Shown here in pieces: positions 19,285-28,971 of a stretch of 64,000 nt of DNA; position 1 is the first letter of the stretch; each line of letters starts with the position of its first letter. Source of the stretch: Stenotrophomonas pavanii (GTDB lineage: Bacteria > Pseudomonadota > Gammaproteobacteria > Xanthomonadales > Xanthomonadaceae); assembly GCF_900101175.1 (NCBI RefSeq), contig NZ_FNFQ01000013.1, positions 1 to 64,000 on the forward strand. The letters are read 5' to 3'. A program made the translations under genes and the position numbers. The notes under the pieces were generated by a model. That model had not been told where the DNA came from. It worked only from the letters and a program-made list of their open reading frames with translations, and ran no database searches.

Positions 19285-19296
19285 CGATGCCCCCTG

Positions 19297-19770
19297 TCAA
19301 CGCACCCCGGTATGGCCGAATCCACCCGCGCCCCGCACGCTGTCGGTGAAAGTATCCACCACCTGCAGGCTCACGCGTGCGATCGGAACCACCACCAGCT
19401 GCGCGATGCGATCGCCCGGCTCGATGGTGAACACCTCGCGGCCACGGTTCCAGACGCTGATCAGCAGCGGCCCCTGGTAGTCGGCGTCGATCAGGCCGGT
19501 GCCGTTGCCCAGCACGATGCCGTGGCGATGGCCCAGCCCCGAGCGCGGCAGGATCACCGCGCACAGGTTCGGGTCGGCGATGTGGATGGCCAGGCCGCTG
19601 GGCACCAGCGCGGTGTCGCCCGGCTGCAGGGTCAGCGCGGTATCCAGCGCCGCGCGCAGGTCCATGCCGGCACTGGCCTCGGTGGCATAGGCCGGCAGCG
19701 GCCAGCTGTCGCCGAAGCGCGGGTCGAGCAGCTTGACCTGCAGCGGTTGGGAAAGGGATGCCTGGGTCAT
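19297..19770 (-). CDS. dut: deoxyuridine 5'-triphosphate nucleotidohydrolase (dUTPase)
   Basis: Hydrolyses dUTP to dUMP, keeping uracil out of DNA and feeding dTMP synthesis. The 157-residue trimeric dUTPase shows the five motifs in order: [43 protein letters not shown] and [10 protein letters not shown] at the C-terminus. Its ATG overlaps the coaBC stop by 4 bp, and the mutase gene follows after 12 bp. Confidence 0.97.
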   Translation of the reverse strand: MTQASLSQPLQVKLLDPRFGDSWPLPAYATEASAGMDLRAALDTALTLQPGDTALVPSGLAIHIADPNLCAVILPRSGLGHRHGIVLGNGTGLIDADYQGPLLISVWNRGREVFTIEPGDRIAQLVVVPIARVSLQVVDTFTDSVRGAGGFGHTGVR

Positions 19771-21029
19771 GCCTGGAGTCTCCGCGCGATCAGCGCCAGC
19801 AGTTGTTCGGCCAGCTCGCGCTTGGAGGTGGCCGGGAATACCTGTTCACCGTCCTGCCAGAAGGCCGTGGCGGCATTGTTGTCGCTCTCGAACCCGCCGC
19901 CGCTGATGCCCACCTGGTTGGCGATCACCAGGTCCAGGCGCTTGTCGATCAGCTTGCCGCGTGCGTACTTCTCCACGTCGTGGGTCTCGGCGGCGAAGCC
20001 GACCACCAGCTTCAGCGACTGGGTCTGCGCCGCCACTTCGGCAAGGATGTCCGGCGTGCGCACCAGCTCGATCACCAGCGACTGGCTGTCAGCGGTCTTC
20101 TTCAGCTTCTGCGTGGCAACCTGGCGCGGCGTGTAGTCCGACACCGCGGCGGCACCGATGTAGATGTCGGCAGGCAGGGACGTCAGCACGGCATCGCGCA
20201 TCTGCGCGGCCGAACGCACATCAATGCGCTGCACGCCCGGCGGCGTCGGCAGCTGTACCGGTCCGCTGACCAGCACCACCTCCGCGCCCAGCGCGGCGGC
20301 GGCGGCGGCCAGGGCGAAGCCCATCTTGCCGCTGCTGCGGTTGCCGACGTAGCGCACCGGATCGATGTCTTCGTAGGTCGGGCCGGCGCTGATCAGCAGG
20401 CGCAGGCCCTGCAGCGCGCGGGTCTCCGGCGCGGCAACGGCCGCGGCGCTGCCGCCATTGGCGGCCAGCGCGGCCACGATGTCGCCGGGTTCGGCCAGGC
20501 GACCGGGGCCAGATTCGCCTTCGGCCAGCGGGCCATCGACCGGGCCGATCACCTGCGCGCCCCGCTGGCGCAGCAGCGCGATGTTGGCCTGGGTGGCCGG
20601 ATGCAGCCACATGCGATGGTTCATCGCCGGGCAGATCGTCAGCGGCGCGGTGCTGGCCAGGCACAGGGTACTGACCAGGTCATCAGCATGGCCCTGGGCC
20701 AGGCGTGCCAGCAGGTCGGCGGTCCCCGGCGCGACCACGATGCGGTCGGCCCAGCGGGCCAGCTCGATGTGGCCCATGGCCTGTTCGGCGGCGCTGTCCC
20801 ACAGCGTGGTGCGGGTCGGCTGCCCGGACAGGGCCTGGAAGCTGAGGGGGGTGACGAACTGCTGGGCGCCGGCGGTCATCGCCACCTGGACCTGGGCGCC
20901 GGCGTCACGCAGCCGCCGCACCAGTTCCAGAGCCTTGTAGGCCGCGATCCCGCCTCCGACGCACAGCAGCAGTTTCTGGCCTTCCAGCGCGCGAACCGGC
21001 GCGGGGGAAGCGTTGGGGGAGTCAGCCAC
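19767..21029 (-). CDS. coaBC: bifunctional phosphopantothenoylcysteine decarboxylase/phosphopantothenate-cysteine ligase
   Basis: Catalyses two steps of coenzyme A synthesis. The N-terminal CoaC flavoprotein domain has [12 protein letters not shown] and PAMNHRMW; the C-terminal CoaB ligase domain has [25 protein letters not shown] and [12 protein letters not shown] 21029 gives 420 residues and is preferred because AGGA lies eight bases upstream; an ATG at 21056 (429 residues) is possible. It is the first gene of the coaBC-dut-mutase operon and diverges from a response regulator gene. Confidence 0.95.
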   Translation of the reverse strand: MADSPNASPAPVRALEGQKLLLCVGGGIAAYKALELVRRLRDAGAQVQVAMTAGAQQFVTPLSFQALSGQPTRTTLWDSAAEQAMGHIELARWADRIVVAPGTADLLARLAQGHADDLVSTLCLASTAPLTICPAMNHRMWLHPATQANIALLRQRGAQVIGPVDGPLAEGESGPGRLAEPGDIVAALAANGGSAAAVAAPETRALQGLRLLISAGPTYEDIDPVRYVGNRSSGKMGFALAAAAAALGAEVVLVSGPVQLPTPPGVQRIDVRSAAQMRDAVLTSLPADIYIGAAAVSDYTPRQVATQKLKKTADSQSLVIELVRTPDILAEVAAQTQSLKLVVGFAAETHDVEKYARGKLIDKRLDLVIANQVGISGGGFESDNNAATAFWQDGEQVFPATSKRELAEQLLALIARRLQA

Positions 21030-21255
21030 CTGGAATTCCTGTGCAAACGAGGGCATTAGCTTACCCGATGGTCGGTAATGTCCCGGTACACGGCGCACAT
21101 AGCGGGCGGCTATCAGCAGATGGGACTTGGACCACAGCGCTTCCGGGGTTCAGGCCAGTGCGATTCGGAACTTTCCTATACCTGCGGGCCGGCCACGTTT
21201 GCAGAATCGTCGGTGGCCACCACAGGTGTGCCGCTTCGCTTTTCGAGGATCCCGC

Positions 21256-21882
21256 GTGCACCCGCGCATCATCATCGCCGACGACCATCCCGTCGTCCTG
21301 CACGGCATCCGCATCGTGCTGCAGACCCACCTGATGGAGGTTGTCGGCAGCGCGCGCGACGGCGCCCAACTGCTGCACCTGGTCGAACGCCACGACTGCG
21401 ACGCCGTGCTGACCGATCTCTCCATGCCGGGCGACGGTCCCGACGGCGCGGACCTGATCGCTGAACTGCGCGCACGCCACCCCGGCACGCCCGTGGTGGT
21501 GCTCACCGGCGCCCGCCACCCCGGCCTGCTCGACGGCCTGCTGCGCGACGGGGTCGGCGGCCTGGTCGACAAATGCGCCGATTTCGGCGAGTTGCCGCAG
21601 GCGCTGAACGCCGCCCTGGCAGGCCAGGTATTCGTCTCGCAGCAGCTGCGCCACCACCTGCAGGCGCGCGACCTGATGTTCGCGCGCGAACCGGCCGCGC
21701 TGTCGGCCCGCGAGCAGGAAGTACTGGACCTGCTGGCCGCCGGGCTGAAGGTGAACGCCATCGCCGTCCACTGCGGACGCAGCCCGAAGACGATCAGCCG
21801 GCAGAAGGCCGAAGCCAAGCGCAAGCTGGGCCTGCAGAACAACCAGGAACTGTTCGCCTACCTGCAGTCGCGGCGCGGCTGA
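21256..21882 (+). CDS. orphan NarL/FixJ-family response regulator
   Basis: A 208-residue two-domain regulator. The receiver has [13 protein letters not shown] (acidic pair at 9-10), the likely phospho-acceptor D54 (LTDLSMPGD), LTGARH and VDKCA; the C-terminal LuxR-type helix-turn-helix has [21 protein letters not shown] and [18 protein letters not shown]. The overall pattern is RcsB-like. GTG 21256 is chosen because GAGGA lies six bases upstream. No kinase gene is adjacent, so the partner is elsewhere. Confidence 0.9.
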   Translation: MHPRIIIADDHPVVLHGIRIVLQTHLMEVVGSARDGAQLLHLVERHDCDAVLTDLSMPGDGPDGADLIAELRARHPGTPVVVLTGARHPGLLDGLLRDGVGGLVDKCADFGELPQALNAALAGQVFVSQQLRHHLQARDLMFAREPAALSAREQEVLDLLAAGLKVNAIAVHCGRSPKTISRQKAEAKRKLGLQNNQELFAYLQSRRG

Positions 21883-21952
21883 GGCAACGGCCGACCCTGG
21901 CATGCGTGCTGCCCCGATGGGACGCCTCACCCGCACCGGCGATGATGCAGGC

Positions 21953-22657
21953 ATGCCCATCCATGACTGGCCCAAACAGGAACGTCCCCGCGAGAAGCTG
22001 CTCGCCCGCGGCCCCGCCACCTTGTCCGACGCCGAGCTGCTGGCGCTGTTCCTCGGCTCGGGCTTCGGCGGGCGCGACGCGGTGCAGACCGCGCGCGACC
22101 TGCTGCAGGCGCATGGCCCGCTGCGCGTGCTGCTGGACCGCCCGGCCCGGGAGCTGGCCCGGCTGCCTGGGCTGGGCCCGGCGCGCAGCTGTGCCCTGGC
22201 CGCCGGGCTGGAACTGGCCCAGCGCTACCTGGCTGCCGAGCTGCAGCAGGGCGAGGCGGTCGGCAACAATCCCGTCGCGGTGGGCCGTTACCTGCAGCAC
22301 CGCCTGCGCGGCCAGGCCCGCGAGATCTTCATGGCGCTGTTCCTCGACAACCGCCACCGCCTGATCGCCTGCGAGGAGCTGTTCCAGGGCACCATCAACG
22401 CCGCGCCGGTCTATCCCCGCGAGGTGGTGCGGCGCGCCCTGCTGCACAACGCGGCGGCGGTGATCCTCAGCCACAACCACCCCTCCGGCGACCCGGAGCC
22501 CTCCGGCGCCGATACCCGCATCACCGACGAACTGCAGCAGGCGCTGGCCCTGGTGGACGTGCGCCTGCTGGACCACTTCGTGGTCGGCGAGGGCCGCCCC
22601 GTTTCATTTGCTGAACGAGGGCTGCTGTCCCCGCCCCAGCCGCGCCTGTTCGGCTGA
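21953..22657 (+). CDS. radC: RadC family JAMM/MPN protein
   Basis: The 234-residue protein has an N-terminal helix-hairpin-helix region ([16 protein letters not shown], about 67-83) and a C-terminal JAMM metal-binding domain with [14 protein letters not shown] (H174, H176, D187). The biochemical role of RadC is not settled; an early link to DNA repair has not held up in E. coli. The start at 21953 ([17 protein letters not shown]) matches the family; upstream in-frame codons are not conserved-looking. Confidence 0.92.
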   Translation: MPIHDWPKQERPREKLLARGPATLSDAELLALFLGSGFGGRDAVQTARDLLQAHGPLRVLLDRPARELARLPGLGPARSCALAAGLELAQRYLAAELQQGEAVGNNPVAVGRYLQHRLRGQAREIFMALFLDNRHRLIACEELFQGTINAAPVYPREVVRRALLHNAAAVILSHNHPSGDPEPSGADTRITDELQQALALVDVRLLDHFVVGEGRPVSFAERGLLSPPQPRLFG

Positions 22658-22769
22658 GCCGCGCCCGCCAGGCGCGGGCGGGGCCCCCACAGGCATGTTC
22701 TGGTCAGCGTGGGCGCGGGCATCTGCGCTAAAATGGGCGATTCCGCCGCTCATTCTCACAGCAGGCCTC

Positions 22770-24458
22770 GTGAAAAATCTCCTCCGCGCCCTGATCAGCC
22801 AAGGCATCGAAGCCTTGCGCGCCAATGGCACCCTGCCCGCCGACTCCCTGCCGCCGGACTTCGTGGTCGAGCGCCCGAAGACCCGTGACCACGGCGACTT
22901 CGCCACCAACGCCGCGATGCTGCTGGCCAAGGCCGCGCGCAGCAATCCGCGCGCACTGGCGCAGGCGCTGGTCGAGGCGCTGCCGCGCAGCGAGGACGTC
23001 AGCAAGGTCGAGATCGCCGGTCCCGGCTTCATCAACTTCCACCTGGCTCCGGCCGCGTACCAGCGCGAAGCCGCCTCGGTCATCAAGGAAGGCCACGATT
23101 ACGGCCGCAACCTCTCCGGCAACGGCCGCACGGTGGGCGTGGAATACGTCTCGGCCAACCCGACCGGCCCGCTGCACGTCGGCCATGGCCGCGCAGCGGC
23201 CATCGGCGACTGCGTGGCCCGCGTGCTCGATGCCAACGGCTGGAATGCCAAGCGCGAGTTCTACTACAACGACGCCGGCGTGCAGATCGAGAACCTGGCG
23301 CTGTCCACCCAGGCGCGGATCAAGGGCATCGCACCCGATCAGGACGGCTGGCCGGAAGGCGGCTACCGCGGTGAGTACATTGCCGATGTCGCCCGCGCCT
23401 ACATGGCCGGTGCCAGCGTCGATCTGGAAGGCAGCATCGTGGTCGGCGCCAAGGACCCGGACGACATGCAGGCGATCCGTCGTTTCGCGGTGGCTTACCT
23501 GCGCAACGAGCAGAACCTGGACCTGGCCGCGTTCGGTGTCGACTTCGACATCTACTTCCTGGAAAGCTCGCTGTACGCCGACGGCAAGGTCGCCGAAGCC
23601 GTGGCCAAGCTGCAGGCGTCCGGCCACACCTATGAGGAAGGCGGCGCGCTGTGGCTGCGCAGTACCGACTTCGGTGACGACAAGGACCGCGTGATGCGCA
23701 AGTCCGACGGCACCTTCACCTACTTCGTGCCGGACGTGGCCTACCACCTGTCCAAGTGGCAGCGCGGCTATGAGCGCGCGATCACCGAACTCGGCGCCGA
23801 CCACCACGGTTCGCTGGCACGCGTGCGCGCCGGCCTGCAGGCGCTGGAAGTGGGCATCCCGCAGGGCTGGCCGGAATACGTGCTGCACCAGATGGTCACC
23901 GTGATGCGCGGCGGCGAGGAAGTGAAGCTGTCCAAGCGTGCCGGCAGCTACTTCACCCTGCGCGACCTGATCGAGGAAGCCGGCCGCGATGCCACCCGCT
24001 GGTTCCTGATCGCGCGCAAGCCCGATTCGCAGCTGACCTTCGACATCGACCTGGCCCGCCAGCAGAGCAACGACAACCCGGTGTTCTACGTGCAGTACGC
24101 GCACGCCCGCGTGTGCAGCCTGCTGCGCCAGGCACAGGAAAAGGGCCTGGTCTACGAGCAGGGCGATGGCCTGGCCAATCTCGGCCGCCTGGCCGACGAC
24201 GCCTCGCTGCTGCTGATGAACGAGATCTCGCGGTACCCGGAAGTGGTGGAAGCGGCCGGCGTGGCGCTGGAGCCGCACCTGGTGGCGCAATACCTGCGTG
24301 AATTGGCGCATGCCTTCCACACGTGGTATCACGGGACGCCGGTGCTGGTGGACGACGCCGCCGACCGCAACGCCAAGCTGACCCTGGCCTGCGCGGCGCG
24401 CCAGGTGCTGGCCAATGGCCTCGAACTCCTGGGCGTGAGCGCCCCGGAAAAAATGTAA
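22770..24458 (+). CDS. argS: arginyl-tRNA synthetase
   Basis: Class I synthetase that charges tRNA-Arg. The 562-residue product has the HIGH-type motif HVGH (136-139) in [16 protein letters not shown], the KMSKS-like VKLSKRAG, and a C-terminal DALR domain with [13 protein letters not shown]. The GTG start at 22770 follows GCAGG, and the sequence [15 protein letters not shown] is the expected N-terminal add-1 domain. A SPOR-domain gene follows after 21 bp. Confidence 0.97.
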   Translation: MKNLLRALISQGIEALRANGTLPADSLPPDFVVERPKTRDHGDFATNAAMLLAKAARSNPRALAQALVEALPRSEDVSKVEIAGPGFINFHLAPAAYQREAASVIKEGHDYGRNLSGNGRTVGVEYVSANPTGPLHVGHGRAAAIGDCVARVLDANGWNAKREFYYNDAGVQIENLALSTQARIKGIAPDQDGWPEGGYRGEYIADVARAYMAGASVDLEGSIVVGAKDPDDMQAIRRFAVAYLRNEQNLDLAAFGVDFDIYFLESSLYADGKVAEAVAKLQASGHTYEEGGALWLRSTDFGDDKDRVMRKSDGTFTYFVPDVAYHLSKWQRGYERAITELGADHHGSLARVRAGLQALEVGIPQGWPEYVLHQMVTVMRGGEEVKLSKRAGSYFTLRDLIEEAGRDATRWFLIARKPDSQLTFDIDLARQQSNDNPVFYVQYAHARVCSLLRQAQEKGLVYEQGDGLANLGRLADDASLLLMNEISRYPEVVEAAGVALEPHLVAQYLRELAHAFHTWYHGTPVLVDDAADRNAKLTLACAARQVLANGLELLGVSAPEKM

Positions 24459-24479
24459 GCATCAGGAGACGCAGTACAC

Positions 24480-25364
24480 ATGGCAGCACGACGCGGCAAA
24501 AGCCAGGCACGACGCAACAGCAGCAGCCAGGGCACACCCGGATGGGTGTGGCTGGTGGCCGGTGTGGCGATCGCCGCCGTGGTGTTCCTGGCGGCGCCGA
24601 ACCTGTTCAAGGGCGATGGCGATGGTTTCCTGCGCGCCGGCCCGCAGCCGAACCCGAACGCGCAGCCGGCCCCGGTCGCTGATGCCGACAGCGATGTCGG
24701 TGGCCAGCCGGCCGCACCGCCGGCCACGCCGAAGCCGGCCGAGGCGGAGAAGCCCGCCGCGACGCAGTACGACTTCTACACCCTGCTGCCGGGCAAGGAA
24801 GTGGAAATGTCCGACGCCGAACTGGCCGCCAGCGCGCGCGCCGAGGACCAGCGCCGGGCCAAGGCGGAAGCGTCGCGCGCGCAAGCCGCGCTGGAGGGCA
24901 AGCCGGTACCGCCCGCCAGCTCCGCCCCCGCGGCAACCGCCAGCGTCGCCAGCACCGCACCGGCGGCCGCCGCCAGCCGCCCGCTGCCGGCACCGCTGAG
25001 CGAGCGCCCGACGGCGGCAACGCCGCCGGCCAGCACCGCGCCGGCGTCCACCAGCACGGCGGCCACCCCGGCGGCACCGCGGGCGGAGACCGCGCCGGCA
25101 ACGGCCGCTGCCGCACCAGCGGCCGCCGACAACGCCCGCTACATCCTGCAGGCAGGCGCCTTCGGTGCCTCCGGCGACGCCGAAGCCACCAAGGCCAAGC
25201 TGGCGATGATGGGCCTGGCCGCACGCGTGGAGTCGGCGCAGATCAACGGCAAGACCGTGTACCGCGTGCGCATGGGGCCGTACGGCAGCGCCAGCGAACT
25301 GTCCGAAGCCAAGCAGAAGCTGGACGGCACCGGCCTGCAGGCGATGGCGATCAAGGCGCAGTGA
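24480..25364 (+). CDS. SPOR-domain membrane protein (FtsN-like)
   Basis: A 294-residue bitopic protein: basic N-terminus (MAARRGKSQARRNSSS), one membrane segment (about 22-40), a long low-complexity Ala/Pro/Thr linker (about 50-215) with a conserved-looking YDFYTLLPGKEVEM patch (about 97-110), and a C-terminal SPOR domain (about 218-294, YILQAGAFGASGDAEATKAKL ending short). SPOR domains bind denuded septal glycan, so a division or envelope role is likely. CAGGAG precedes the ATG. The same argS-SPOR arrangement is common in Xanthomonadaceae. FtsN identity is not proven. Confidence 0.85.
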   Translation: MAARRGKSQARRNSSSQGTPGWVWLVAGVAIAAVVFLAAPNLFKGDGDGFLRAGPQPNPNAQPAPVADADSDVGGQPAAPPATPKPAEAEKPAATQYDFYTLLPGKEVEMSDAELAASARAEDQRRAKAEASRAQAALEGKPVPPASSAPAATASVASTAPAAAASRPLPAPLSERPTAATPPASTAPASTSTAATPAAPRAETAPATAAAAPAAADNARYILQAGAFGASGDAEATKAKLAMMGLAARVESAQINGKTVYRVRMGPYGSASELSEAKQKLDGTGLQAMAIKAQ

Positions 25365-25381
25365 GGCTGCCGATCTGAATG

Positions 25382-25412
25382 AAAAAAGCCGGGCAGTGCC
25401 CGGCTTTTTTTT
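25382..25412 (+). terminator. rho-independent terminator after the SPOR gene
   Basis: AAAAAAGCCGGGCA is followed directly by the complementary TGCCCGGC and eight T residues. The A-run before the stem means it could work in both directions, also ending the convergent ydfG-like gene. Confidence 0.92.
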
Positions 25413-25422
25413 GTTCCTGCTG

Positions 25423-25445
25423 AGTCGAGCATGGCTCGACTTTAC
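25423..25445 (-). repeat. SMAG-like repeat (GTAAAGTCGAGC variant)
   Basis: Minus-strand GTAAAGTCGAGCCATGCTCG plus ACT, nearly the same as the copy at 619-642 but with GTAA instead of GTAG. It lies between the terminator and the stop of the ydfG-like gene. Confidence 0.65.
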
Positions 25446-25453
25446 ATACGGCG

Positions 25454-26206
25454 TCAGCCCTCGCGGGCAACCTGGAAACCGGCGAACGACTGGCTGACCG
25501 GCATCAGCTCCAGGCGATTGATGTTCAGGTGCGGGGGCAGCGTGGCCACCCAGAAGATCTGTTCGGCGATGTCTTCGGCCGTCATTGGATTGGCACCGCT
25601 GTACAGCTTGTCCGAGGCGTTCTGGTCGCCATGGGTGCGGACCACGGTGAACTCGGTCTCGGCCATCCCCGGCTCGATCGTGGTCACGCGCACGCCGGTG
25701 CCGTGCAGGTCCGAGCGCAGGCCGAGCGAGAACTGGCTGACGAAGGCCTTGGTACCGCCGTAGGCATTGCCGCCCGGGTACGGGTAGACACCGGCCACCG
25801 ACGAAATGTTGATGATCGCGCCCTTGCGCTCCACCAGCTGCGGCAACAGGCGGTGGGTCAGGGTCACCAGCGCGGTGATGTTGGTGTCGATCATCGTGGT
25901 CCAGTCCGACAGCCTGGCGCTCTGTGCCGGTGCCGTGCCCTGCGCCAGGCCCGCGTTGTTGACCAGCAGGTCGATCTCGCCGAAGGCCGGCGGCAGCGCC
26001 AGCATCGCCGCTTCCATCGCCACCGCGTCGCGGATATCGAAGGCGGCGGCGTGCACCACGTCCTTGCCGTAGCGCTCGACCAGCGGCTGCAGGCGTTCAC
26101 TGCGGCGGCCGGTGGCGATCACCTTCCAGCCCGCCTGGGCGAAGCGGTGGACAGCGGCGGCGCCGAAGCCGGACGTGGCGCCGGTAATCAGGACAGTGCG
26201 GGTCAT
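25454..26206 (-). CDS. ydfG: YdfG-like NADP-dependent short-chain dehydrogenase
   Basis: Cytosolic oxidoreductase; E. coli YdfG oxidises 3-hydroxy acids and L-serine and reduces malonic semialdehyde. The 250-residue SDR has the nucleotide motif TGATSGFG (about 8-15), ATGRRSERL, LVNNAGLAQG, and the catalytic S-Y-K set in ISSVAGVYPYPGGNAYGGTKAF. The C-terminal HLNINRLELMPVSQSFAG closely follows YdfG. GGAG upstream supports ATG 26206; the longer in-frame start lies in repeat-like sequence. Confidence 0.92.
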   Translation of the reverse strand: MTRTVLITGATSGFGAAAVHRFAQAGWKVIATGRRSERLQPLVERYGKDVVHAAAFDIRDAVAMEAAMLALPPAFGEIDLLVNNAGLAQGTAPAQSARLSDWTTMIDTNITALVTLTHRLLPQLVERKGAIINISSVAGVYPYPGGNAYGGTKAFVSQFSLGLRSDLHGTGVRVTTIEPGMAETEFTVVRTHGDQNASDKLYSGANPMTAEDIAEQIFWVATLPPHLNINRLELMPVSQSFAGFQVAREG

Positions 26207-26285
26207 CAGGCAACTCCAGGGGAAAAACCAGACCCCCATTCTGGCACCGTCGGTTGGTCTCTGTGTTGCCCGATCAGCCAGATCC

Positions 26286-26325
26286 GGGGTCAGATCCCCC
26301 TTGCTCCGCAAAGCGATCTGACCCC
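26286..26325. repeat. GGGGTCAGATC inverted repeat
   Basis: GGGGTCAGATC and GATCTGACCCC flank an imperfect inner stem, giving a 40-bp hairpin. A related unit is at 49947-49985 (GGGGTCAGAGCCC ... GGGATCCGACCCC). The recurrence suggests a second family of dispersed palindromes distinct from SMAG. Confidence 0.65.
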
Positions 26326-26355
26326 CAGCTGCAGGGTGACCGGTACAATCGGGCC

Positions 26356-26823
26356 ATGATCAACAACGATGTCCTGCGCAGCGTGCGCTATTCCCTGGAC
26401 CTGGGTGACCAGCACGTGGTCGCCCTGTGCCAGATGGCCGATCCGGCCTTCACCGTGGATACCGAACAGGTGAAAGCCTGGCTGCGCCGCGAGGACGAAG
26501 CCGGTTTCGAGGCGATGAACGACAGCGCGCTGGCGCACTTCCTCGACGGCCTGATCGTGCACCTGCGCGGACGCGACGAGAGCCAGCCGCAGCGGGCGGT
26601 GGAAACCCGCATCGACAACAACCTGGTGCTGAAGAAGCTGCGGGTGGCCTTCCAGCTGCGCGACGTGGACCTGATGGAGATCTTCGCCAGCGCCGGCTTC
26701 AACGTGTCCAAGTCCGAAGTCGGCGCGCTGTTCCGCCAGCCCGGGCACGCCAACTACCGGCGCTGCCTGGACCAGATGCTGCGCAACTTCCTCAAGGGCC
26801 TGAGCCTGCGCCTGCGCGGCTGA
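26356..26823 (+). CDS. yehS: DUF1456 family protein (YehS-like)
   Basis: A 155-residue protein made of two repeats of a DUF1456 domain: MINNDVLRSVRYSLDLGDQH and, after an Arg-rich linker, IDNNLVLKKLRVAFQLRDVDLMEI. Each has the pattern N-x-V/L-x(3)-R with a following helix. It matches E. coli YehS in length (156 residues) and layout. The biochemical function is unknown. Its 3' end overlaps the convergent LysR gene by 32 bp. Confidence 0.9.
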   Translation: MINNDVLRSVRYSLDLGDQHVVALCQMADPAFTVDTEQVKAWLRREDEAGFEAMNDSALAHFLDGLIVHLRGRDESQPQRAVETRIDNNLVLKKLRVAFQLRDVDLMEIFASAGFNVSKSEVGALFRQPGHANYRRCLDQMLRNFLKGLSLRLRG

Positions 26824-27679
26824 GCACCGCCTCGACGAAGGCGCGCGCAGCCGGCGCCGGCAGTCGCTGCCAGACCAGGTGCACGCGCCGGGTCGGGGTC
26901 GGCTGCAGTGGAATCCGCACCACGCCCTCGAAGCCGTCGGCGATCGACGCCGGCACGATGCCGACGGCCAGCCCATGGCGGACGAAGCGTTCGACCAGTT
27001 CCATCAGGTTGACCTCGAAACGCACCGCGTGCGGCACGCCAGCGGCGGCGAACGCATCGTCGGTCTGCCGGCGCGCACCGGTGCCGCGCGGGAAGTCGAC
27101 CAGCGCCTCATCCTGCAGCGCGGTCAATGGCAGGCGCGGCTGCCCGGCCAGGCGATGCGACGGCGCCAGCACGGCCACCAGATCCTCCTCCTGCAGCATC
27201 TGGTGGCAGACCCCATCCAGGGGTGCCGAGGGTGCCAGCCCGACCAATGCCACATCCAGCGCGCGCGACTGCACCTGCGCGATCAGGTCCTCACTCCTGT
27301 CCACCCGCAACTGGAATTCCACCTGCGGGTGCACCTGCTGGAACGCCGCGAGCATCGCCACCAGGTCGATGCCGGCCAGCGAGGAGATCTGCCCAATGGC
27401 CAGCAGTCCGCGTACCTCGCCGCTGACGGCGGCCACGTCGGCGCGCAGGTGGCGCAGGCTGGCCTGCACCTGGCGCGCATGCACCAGCAACGCCTCGCCG
27501 GCCGCGGTGGCCCGTACCTGGCGCGGCAGGCGCTCGAACAGCGTGACACCCAGTTCCTGCTCCAGATGGGCGATCTGGTGGCTGAGCGCGGACTGCACCA
27601 CGTGGCAGCGTTCGGCGGCACGGGTGAAATTGCCCTCTTCGGCCAGGGCCACGGCGAACTCCAGCTGCTTGAGATTCAT
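26792..27679 (-). CDS. LysR-family transcriptional regulator
   Basis: A 295-residue LTTR with the N-terminal winged helix MNLKQLEFAVALAEEGNFTR (residues 1-60, including AAERCHVVQSALSHQI) and a C-terminal type 2 periplasmic-binding effector domain (about 90-290). It is transcribed divergently from an MFS efflux gene with about 100 bp between starts, the classic arrangement for a regulator controlling its neighbour. The ligand is unknown. Its 3' end overlaps yehS. Confidence 0.92.
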   Translation of the reverse strand: MNLKQLEFAVALAEEGNFTRAAERCHVVQSALSHQIAHLEQELGVTLFERLPRQVRATAAGEALLVHARQVQASLRHLRADVAAVSGEVRGLLAIGQISSLAGIDLVAMLAAFQQVHPQVEFQLRVDRSEDLIAQVQSRALDVALVGLAPSAPLDGVCHQMLQEEDLVAVLAPSHRLAGQPRLPLTALQDEALVDFPRGTGARRQTDDAFAAAGVPHAVRFEVNLMELVERFVRHGLAVGIVPASIADGFEGVVRIPLQPTPTRRVHLVWQRLPAPAARAFVEAVLSRAGAGSGP

Positions 27680-27777
27680 CCTGCTATCTTATTTTCAGAT
27701 GACACGGATGATGATGATTCATTTCCATCATGTCCGCAGCAGGCGGACACTGTGTACCCCACTTGCTGGAACACCGC

Positions 27778-28971
27778 GTGAGTCCGTCGCTCCCCCCTCT
27801 GCACCGCTGGCAGGTGCTGCTGATGTCGGTTGCCACCGGCGTGGCCGTGGCCAGCAACTACTATGCGCAGCCACTGCTGCACACCATCGCCGACGCGTTC
27901 GGCGTGCCGTTCGGCCAGGCCGGCATGGTGGTCACCGCCGCGCAGCTGAGCTATGCCGCCGGCCTGATCCTTCTGGTGCCGCTGGGCGACCTGTTCGAAC
28001 GCCGGCGCCTGATCGTGGTGATGAGCCTGCTGTCGGCCGGCGGGCTGGTGATCAGTGCCTGCGCACCGTCGCTGACCTGGTTGCTGGTGGGCACCGCGAT
28101 CACCGGCCTGTTCTCGGTGGTGGCCCAGGTGCTGGTGCCGTTCGCGGCCACGCTGGCGGCACCGGAACACCGTGGCCGCGTGGTCGGCACGCTGATGAGT
28201 GGCCTGCTGCTGGGCATCCTGCTGGCGCGCACCGTGGCCGGATTGCTGTCCAGCCTGGGTGACTGGCGTCTGGTGTATGCGATCGCCGCCGGCGCCCTGG
28301 TGCTGACTGCACTGGCACTGCAGCGCGGCCTGCCCCGCTTCCACCACAGTGCAGGGCTGGGCTATTTCGCGTTGCTGCGTTCGATCGGCGTGCTGTTCGT
28401 GCAGGAACCGGTGCTGCGCCAGCGCACCCTGCTGGGCGCCTGCAGCTTCGCCATGTTCGCGATCTTCTGGACACCGCTCGCGTTCCTGCTGGCACAGCCG
28501 CCCTACGGCTACAGCGACGCGACGATCGGCCTGTTCGGGCTGGTGGGTGCGGCCGGCACGCTGGCCGCCGGCCTGGCCGGCCGCATGTCCGACCGTGGCC
28601 AGAGCGGTCGCGCCACCGCCATCGCCCTGGTGCTGTTGCTGCTGTCGTGGCTGCCGCTGGGGCTGTCGTCGCACTCGTTGTTGGCACTGCTGATCGGCGT
28701 GGTGGTGCTGGACATGGCCGCGCAGCTCCTGCACGTCAGCAACCAGAACCTGATCTACGCACTGCAGCCTGCGGCGCGCAACCGCCTCAATGCCGGCTAC
28801 ATGACCGGCTACTTCATCGGCGGCTCGCTGGGTTCACTGCTGTCGGCACAGGTCTACCCGCGCTTCGGCTGGACCGGCGTGTGCGTGGCCGGTACCGCCG
28901 TGGCCGTGCTGGCGCTGCTGCTGTGGCTGCCCGGCGCGCTGCGTGCGCGCCAGGCGGCATCGTCGAACTAG
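27778..28971 (+). CDS. MFS transporter (drug efflux-like)
   Basis: About 397 residues with twelve predicted membrane segments. SNYYAQPLLHTIADAFGV is typical of a family of 12-span MFS pumps, and the loop motif GDLFERRRLIV matches MFS motif A. GTG 27778 is chosen because TGGA lies just upstream; an ATG at 27730 would add 16 residues. The divergent LysR gene probably controls it. Substrate unknown; export of small molecules is an inference. Its stop overlaps by 4 bp the convergent next gene. Confidence 0.85.
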   Translation: MSPSLPPLHRWQVLLMSVATGVAVASNYYAQPLLHTIADAFGVPFGQAGMVVTAAQLSYAAGLILLVPLGDLFERRRLIVVMSLLSAGGLVISACAPSLTWLLVGTAITGLFSVVAQVLVPFAATLAAPEHRGRVVGTLMSGLLLGILLARTVAGLLSSLGDWRLVYAIAAGALVLTALALQRGLPRFHHSAGLGYFALLRSIGVLFVQEPVLRQRTLLGACSFAMFAIFWTPLAFLLAQPPYGYSDATIGLFGLVGAAGTLAAGLAGRMSDRGQSGRATAIALVLLLLSWLPLGLSSHSLLALLIGVVVLDMAAQLLHVSNQNLIYALQPAARNRLNAGYMTGYFIGGSLGSLLSAQVYPRFGWTGVCVAGTAVAVLALLLWLPGALRARQAASSN

